Below, piece after piece: positions 63,101 through 64,000 of a stretch of 64,000 nt of DNA. The stretch lies in the NCBI RefSeq assembly GCF_030717995.2, contig NZ_CP157743.1:1798001-1862000 (forward strand), in the 5' to 3' direction. Numbering within the stretch: the first letter of the stretch is position 1; the number at the start of each line of letters is the position of its first letter. The notes under the pieces were generated by a model. That model ran no database searches. It had not been told where the DNA came from and saw nothing but the letters and a program-made list of their open reading frames with translations. Source of the DNA: Methylomarinum sp. Ch1-1 (GTDB lineage: Bacteria > Pseudomonadota > Gammaproteobacteria > Methylococcales > Methylomonadaceae). The position numbers were made by a program, and so were the translations under genes.

Positions 63101-63314
63101 CCAAATCGGGGCTACGTCCGGGCCAGTCGGTGTAGATAATCACCTGGGCATCGGACAAGTCGGGAATGGCGTCCAGCGGTGTGGCGAGCAGTGACCTATA
63201 ACCCCAGAAAGCGCAGATCGACACGATCAGCAGGGTCACCAGGGTATTGTTGGCGCAATAGGCGATTAGCCGCTGAATCGGGCCAGGTTGGTGTTTAGAT
63301 GTTCCATCTACCAT
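60162..63314 (-). CDS. cusA: Cu(I)/Ag(I)-type heavy-metal RND efflux pump
   Basis: 1050 residues, 12 membrane helices, two large periplasmic loops. The three Met known to bind Cu(I) in E. coli CusA appear to be kept: ILYMPTTLPG, PLSMVE and RTEMLATG. The helix 4 region GGIAVAIGAMVDAAITIIEN is also CusA-like. It drives metal from periplasm through the tripartite complex using the proton gradient. Copper control matters for the copper-dependent methane monooxygenase. Overlaps the cusB end by 7 bp. Confidence 0.9.
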   Translation of the reverse strand: MVDGTSKHQPGPIQRLIAYCANNTLVTLLIVSICAFWGYRSLLATPLDAIPDLSDAQVIIYTDWPGRSPDLVEDQITYPLTTTLLAAPNVRLVRGQSFMGQSFVYVIFEEGTDIYWARSRVGEYLDAVATQLPDGVQPTLGPDATGVGWVYQYALVDYSGRNDLAELRSLQDFKLRYWLESVEGVAEVAAIGGFEKEYQITVDPDKLAGYGITLNQIASAIRRSNDDVGGRVLEIAGHEHFIRGRGYIHGIDDIERIALTANPAGAPVTIGQVAKVSLGPAMRRGLAELDGNGETVGGIVIMRYGVDALDVIERVKQRLADIKRSLPPGVEIVTVYDRSDLIERAIATLKHTLFEEMLVVSLVIVGFLWHFRSSLIAILTLPVAILLAFIPMSAQHLTADIMSLGGIAVAIGAMVDAAITIIENIHKRLENRENIGDSERRSIIIQAMQEVGPSIFFALLIITVSFLPVFALHGTEGRLFKPLAYTKTYAMAFAALLAITLIPALAVHLIRGKLHGDRNRLSQKIVACYIPVVRWVLCYRGWVVGVSMLSLLCSIPVFFKLGNEFMPPLNEGSILYMPTTLPGMSITEASKVLQAMDRQLMAFPEVDRVFGKIGRSTSATDPAPLSMVEAVVTLKPKAEWRAGLTWDDLIAEMDLTLRFPGMPNIWWMPIQTRTEMLATGMRSNLGIKVFGDDLNTIESAALTLEQALQQDERTRPFTRSAFSERLTGGNFIDFVIDRDKIARHGLTVDDVEQVLMAAVGGQTVSRTLEGRERYAINLRYARAFRDTPEALGHMLVPTPGGAQIPISQLAHLEFISGPPMLRNEDGFMVSFVLVDVKDIGIAEYVDLAKQVIREKVALPQGVRLEWAGQYQYFEQAKAELSLLVPLALAIVFLMLFLNHGSIGESLLIMLTIPFSLIGAVWLLYWLDYNLSVAVWVGMIALAGLAAEMGVLMTLYLDLSYRKRSTENRLQSRNDLTEAIVEGAARRIRPKLMTGITTLIGLTPILWQTGTGADVMKRIAAPMVGGIVSTLIVVLIVFPAIYAYWKEWEFK

Positions 63315-64000
63315 TGTTCCAACCCCGATTTGAGTTTACTTTCCGAAGCGATCAGGAAATTGTCGGACGTGACGATTTTATCGCCTTCGGCCAACCCCGC
63401 CAGCACTTCGATGTAGTCGGTGTTGCGCAGCCCGGTCTTGATTTTTTGGGGTTTTAAGCGGCCCTCGCCCAAATCCACAAACACGACCCGATTTTCGCCG
63501 GAGTAGATCACCGCCTGTTCCGGAATCAGCAAACGCGCACCTAGATCGATCTGAAGATTCATGCGGGCATAACGTTCGGGACGCAATTCCCCGTCAGGGT
63601 TGGCTAGCATCATTCGTACCCGGGCGCTCCGGGTTACACTGTCCAGGGCCGATTCGATGAAATCGATAGTGCCGCAAAAACGGCGATCGGGTTGACCCTC
63701 CAGTACGACTTCGGCGCGCATACCGAGCTTGATCCATGGCAGTTCGGATTCGTACAGCTGGGCGTCCACCCAAACCTTGGATAAATCGGCGATGCGTAAC
63801 AGCGGCATGCCGGCCTTGACGGCTGAGCCGGCCACGATATGCTTTTCGACCACGGTGCCGCTGACGGGTGATCCGATTGGCAGATATTCCAAGGCCTTTC
63901 CGCGTCGGGCCATGGCCTGAATCTGAGCCGGCGATATGCCCCACAGCATCAGGCGGCGCCGCGCCGCATCGGCAAGACTGCCTAAGCGCTGGGCGCTTCG
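63308..64000 (-). CDS. cusB: CusB-like membrane-fusion protein, 3' part
   Basis: The frame is open to the window edge (about 230 residues seen). A helical hairpin end, then a lipoyl-like segment EYLPIGSPVSGTVVEKHIVAGSAVKAG, beta-barrel (VWVDAQLYESELPWIKLGMRA) and membrane-proximal domain (IPEQAVIYSGENRVVFVDLGEG). Periplasmic adaptor of the pump. The start lies outside the window. Confidence 0.88.
   Translation of the reverse strand, partial: RSAQRLGSLADAARRRLMLWGISPAQIQAMARRGKALEYLPIGSPVSGTVVEKHIVAGSAVKAGMPLLRIADLSKVWVDAQLYESELPWIKLGMRAEVVLEGQPDRRFCGTIDFIESALDSVTRSARVRMMLANPDGELRPERYARMNLQIDLGARLLIPEQAVIYSGENRVVFVDLGEGRLKPQKIKTGLRNTDYIEVLAGLAEGDKIVTSDNFLIASESKLKSGLEQW

Overview
The window reads as chromosomal DNA of a gammaproteobacterial methanotroph (Methylococcales; Methylomonas/Methylobacter-like is my inference). 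It opens inside a calcium-dependent methanol dehydrogenase cluster (mxaG end, mxaI, mxaR, an extra membrane gene, mxaS, mxaA, mxaC, mxaK, mxaL). It also carries PEP-CTERM secreted proteins, iron storage genes and a Cu(I)/Ag(I)-type RND pump, all usual in such organisms. Composition is moderate in GC, except for AT-richer accessory DNA at about 50.5-59.1 kb.

Layout. 0-7.6 kb: the mxa operon, interrupted by repeat DNA between mxaG/mxaI and between mxaK/mxaL, with a terminator-like hairpin just before mxaR. 8-12.2 kb: Lon-like protease and an intact IS4-type element. 12.6-17.4 kb: secreted metalloprotease and two PEP-CTERM genes that share sigma54-like promoters and a 17-bp palindrome. 17.4-29.6 kb: ordinary genes (GGDEF/EAL protein with a degenerate EAL domain, methyltransferase, peroxiredoxin, a short rubredoxin, oxidoreductases, RelA-type synthetase lacking its last domain, hydrolases). 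30-34.5 kb: a protein built of repeated DSxLKRH units, then bfd and bfr separated by a group II intron. 34.5-50.4 kb: a stress/maintenance-like block (alpha/beta hydrolase, FtsH paralogue, PfkB kinase, SixA-like phosphatase, YjbQ, RibD-like reductase, rubredoxin/metallo-beta-lactamase fusion, ferritin-like protein, permease, PEP synthase, ABC exporter). 50.7-60.1 kb: accessory DNA with a Fic protein, an ISL3 element, a gene-cassette array, RAYT remnants and another IS4 element. 60.2-64 kb: cusA and the end of cusB.

The most notable find is at 53.87-57.17 kb. Single-gene units on one strand are separated by attC-like sites whose core ends match as expected for excised circular cassettes (the core of one cassette start is the reverse complement of the core at its own end). 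This is an integron cassette cluster without a visible integrase. Its largest cargo is an OLD-like ATPase/TOPRIM protein, a plausible defence gene.

The second find is a small palindromic element with ACCCAGCACCTAAAT ends. The window shows both an empty and a filled copy of the same host repeat, so the insertion is defined to within a base or two. A separate 264-bp element has an 8-bp target duplication that is likewise proved by an empty site. Four coding frames (two breaks in the intron maturase, one each in yjbQ and an IS4 transposase) are broken by single-base indels in short G runs, so some broken genes may be assembly errors.
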